Origin: Streptomyces sp. NBC_00683
GTDB lineage: Bacteria; Actinomycetota; Actinomycetes; Streptomycetales; Streptomycetaceae
DNA: 64,000 bases
Direction: 5' to 3'
NCBI RefSeq assembly: GCF_036226745.1
Contig: NZ_CP109013.1
Span: 7,812,001-7,876,000, forward strand
Shown: piece after piece, positions 62,681 to 64,000 of the stretch
Layout of the letters: every line of letters begins with the position of its first letter
Position numbering within the stretch: position 1 is the first letter of the stretch
Notes under the pieces: generated by a model
Seen by the model: only the letters and a program-made list of their open reading frames with translations
The model's database searches: none
What the model was told of the DNA's origin: nothing
Position numbers and translations under genes: made by a program

Positions 62681-62698
62681 CCCCGGGCCGATGACACC

Positions 62699-62739
62699 GG
62701 GCCCGGAGGGCAGGGGCTGTTGCCCCGTCCTCCGGGCCC
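62699..62739. terminator. Terminator of the oxidase and PepSY genes
   Basis: A GC-rich inverted repeat (GGGCCCGGAGG and complement, with one bulge before a second GGGGC stem) lies between convergent stops. Confidence 0.75.
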
Positions 62740-62747
62740 TCTGCCCC

Positions 62748-64000
62748 CTACGCGGCCCGCGCGTGCCGGACCAGTCCTGTCACCACGTCCAGGACGAGGA
62801 ACGCGGCCAGGGTCACCCCCAGGACCGGCAGAGCCCAGCCGAGAGCGGCGACGGCGGGAATGCCCAGGACGAGCACGGGCAGCGGCAGCCGGCGCCAGGC
62901 TCCGCGGGCAGGCGCCGTGCCGAGTACCGCCTTGCGATCGTCGCGGGTCGGGCGGCGCTGCCACCACATGCGGTAGCCCCAGATGGTCACGGCGGTGAGG
63001 CCGAGCGCGATCGCGGCCAGCACGATCTGGTTGACGATGCCGAACAGCACGCCCATGTGCCCCTGCACCCCGAGCTTGCTGAGCTTGGCGAGGAGCGGAT
63101 AGTCCGCCCACCGGCTGTGGGAGGTGACCTCGCCCTTCTCGGTGTCGACAGCGACCTGGTCGTAGTGCACCGGCCAGACGTTGTCGCCCTGGGCCACGAC
63201 CCACGCGCCCGAACTGTCGGCGGGAGGCGTCACCTCCACCGTGCCGCCCAGCCCGGCGTCCCGGGCCGCGGCCAGGGCCGCGTCGAAGTCGGCCGGATCC
63301 GCCGTGGCGGACTCCTCCGCGGCGCCGTGCCCGGCGTGCTCCCCGCCCTCGTCCTTTGCGGGCGGCTGAGCGCCGGGAAGCGTGGTGTCCAACTCGGGAG
63401 CATGGCCCCTGGCCGCGTCCAGCAGCTGACCGAACCGATCGCCCGCATAGTGCGACCACGTCAGGCCGGTGGCACTCAGGAAGAACAGGCCGAGTGCCAG
63501 CCACACCCCCGTGGCCGCGTGCCAGCTGCGGGTGCGGCGCACGCCCCGGGCCGAACGGTCGGGCAGCAGAACGCCCCGTGCGGACTTGGCCCGCTGTCCA
63601 CGGCTGCGTCCGAGCCAGAGGACGAGACCGCCCGCGACGATCACCCAGAGCCAGCTCGCGGCGACTTCCGAGTAGACGCGGCCGGTCTCGCCCAGGTGCA
63701 GATTGCGGTGGAGGTCGTCGAGCCAGGTGGTGAGCGGCGTCGAGCCGAACCACGTGGTCAGGTCGCCCTGCACCTCGGCGGTGTAGGGATTGACGAACAC
63801 GGTGCGCTGCTTGTCACCGAGCTCCGGCAGGGACAGCACCACCCGTGTGGTGTCCTCCGGTCCGGGCGGGGTGACGACGGAGGCCAGGCTGCCCTCCGGG
63901 TGGGCGGCCCTGGCGGCGGCTATCTGCTCCGCCAGCGGACGCGGCGCCTCGCCGACCGTCTCGACGCGCAACTGGTCGCCGTACACGAGTTGGTCGAGCT
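62748..64000 (-). CDS. PepSY-associated membrane protein (5' end outside window)
   Basis: An open frame continues to the window edge (LDQLVYGDQLRVE...), so the GTG at 63986 is not the true start. PepSY regions flank helices: GDLTTWFGSTPLTTWLDDLH, RNLHLGETGRVYSEVAASWL; ATGVWLALGLFFLSATGLTW; QGHMGVLFGIVNQIVLAAIA. This is the PepSY_TM family often linked to iron/siderophore reductase or periplasmic protease control. The C terminus ends LVRHARAA. Confidence 0.88.
   Translation of the reverse strand, partial: LDQLVYGDQLRVETVGEAPRPLAEQIAAARAAHPEGSLASVVTPPGPEDTTRVVLSLPELGDKQRTVFVNPYTAEVQGDLTTWFGSTPLTTWLDDLHRNLHLGETGRVYSEVAASWLWVIVAGGLVLWLGRSRGQRAKSARGVLLPDRSARGVRRTRSWHAATGVWLALGLFFLSATGLTWSHYAGDRFGQLLDAARGHAPELDTTLPGAQPPAKDEGGEHAGHGAAEESATADPADFDAALAAARDAGLGGTVEVTPPADSSGAWVVAQGDNVWPVHYDQVAVDTEKGEVTSHSRWADYPLLAKLSKLGVQGHMGVLFGIVNQIVLAAIALGLTAVTIWGYRMWWQRRPTRDDRKAVLGTAPARGAWRRLPLPVLVLGIPAVAALGWALPVLGVTLAAFLVLDVVTGLVRHARAA

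Overview
The window is high-GC actinobacterial chromosome, almost certainly Streptomyces. The support is GTG starts, AGGAGG-type ribosome sites, ATGA/GTGA gene overlaps, and Streptomyces families such as SAV_915, DUF6643, DUF4865, MerR and GntR types, CebR-type operators and a Tat-exported cholesterol oxidase. Genus is inferred from gene content only.

Layout. 1-9.4 kb: a TetR - DUF4865 - phosphotriesterase operon, a SHOCT - ABC ATPase - FtsX permease operon, an anti-sigma-type ATPase, a Cds1-like PLP enzyme, and a DeoR regulator. 9.4-23.1 kb: core-type genes. These include a membrane protein carrying an alpha/beta-hydrolase elbow, a beta-helix/AAA+ fusion, MOSC, TerD, a glycosyltransferase, a Glu/Asp racemase homologue, apolipoprotein N-acyltransferase and Nudix. 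A perfect 22-bp hairpin and an MFS transporter follow.

24.7-37.7 kb is an accessory island bounded by a 235-bp direct repeat. The repeat carries the MFS promoter and first 31 codons, so a truncated MFS stub lies at the far edge. Inside are an orphan type I-E CRISPR repeat with a leader-like flank, a second diverged copy of that flank beside an IS5-type transposase, and an IS accessory gene split by about 3 kb of cargo (alpha/beta hydrolase, YCII protein, ECF42-type sigma factor). Also present are an integrase relic, several broken ORFs, a MerR regulator and a penicillin acylase.

38-48 kb: a GntR/HutC regulator with a DasR-like site, a ferric-reductase-type flavocytochrome, then secreted hydrolases: an alkaline phosphatase-family enzyme, a lipase, a glycoside hydrolase with CBM2, and an AA10 LPMO with CBM2. 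Two CebR-type operators lie upstream. 48-53 kb: kdpFABC, preceded by a 27-codon membrane ORF. 53-64 kb: lysA with a SAV_915 gene, a universal stress protein, LysR/SnoaL-like divergent genes, a PadR - DUF1048 x2 - ABC exporter operon, a VAO-type cholesterol oxidase, and a PepSY membrane protein cut by the window edge. No tRNA or rRNA gene was recognised.
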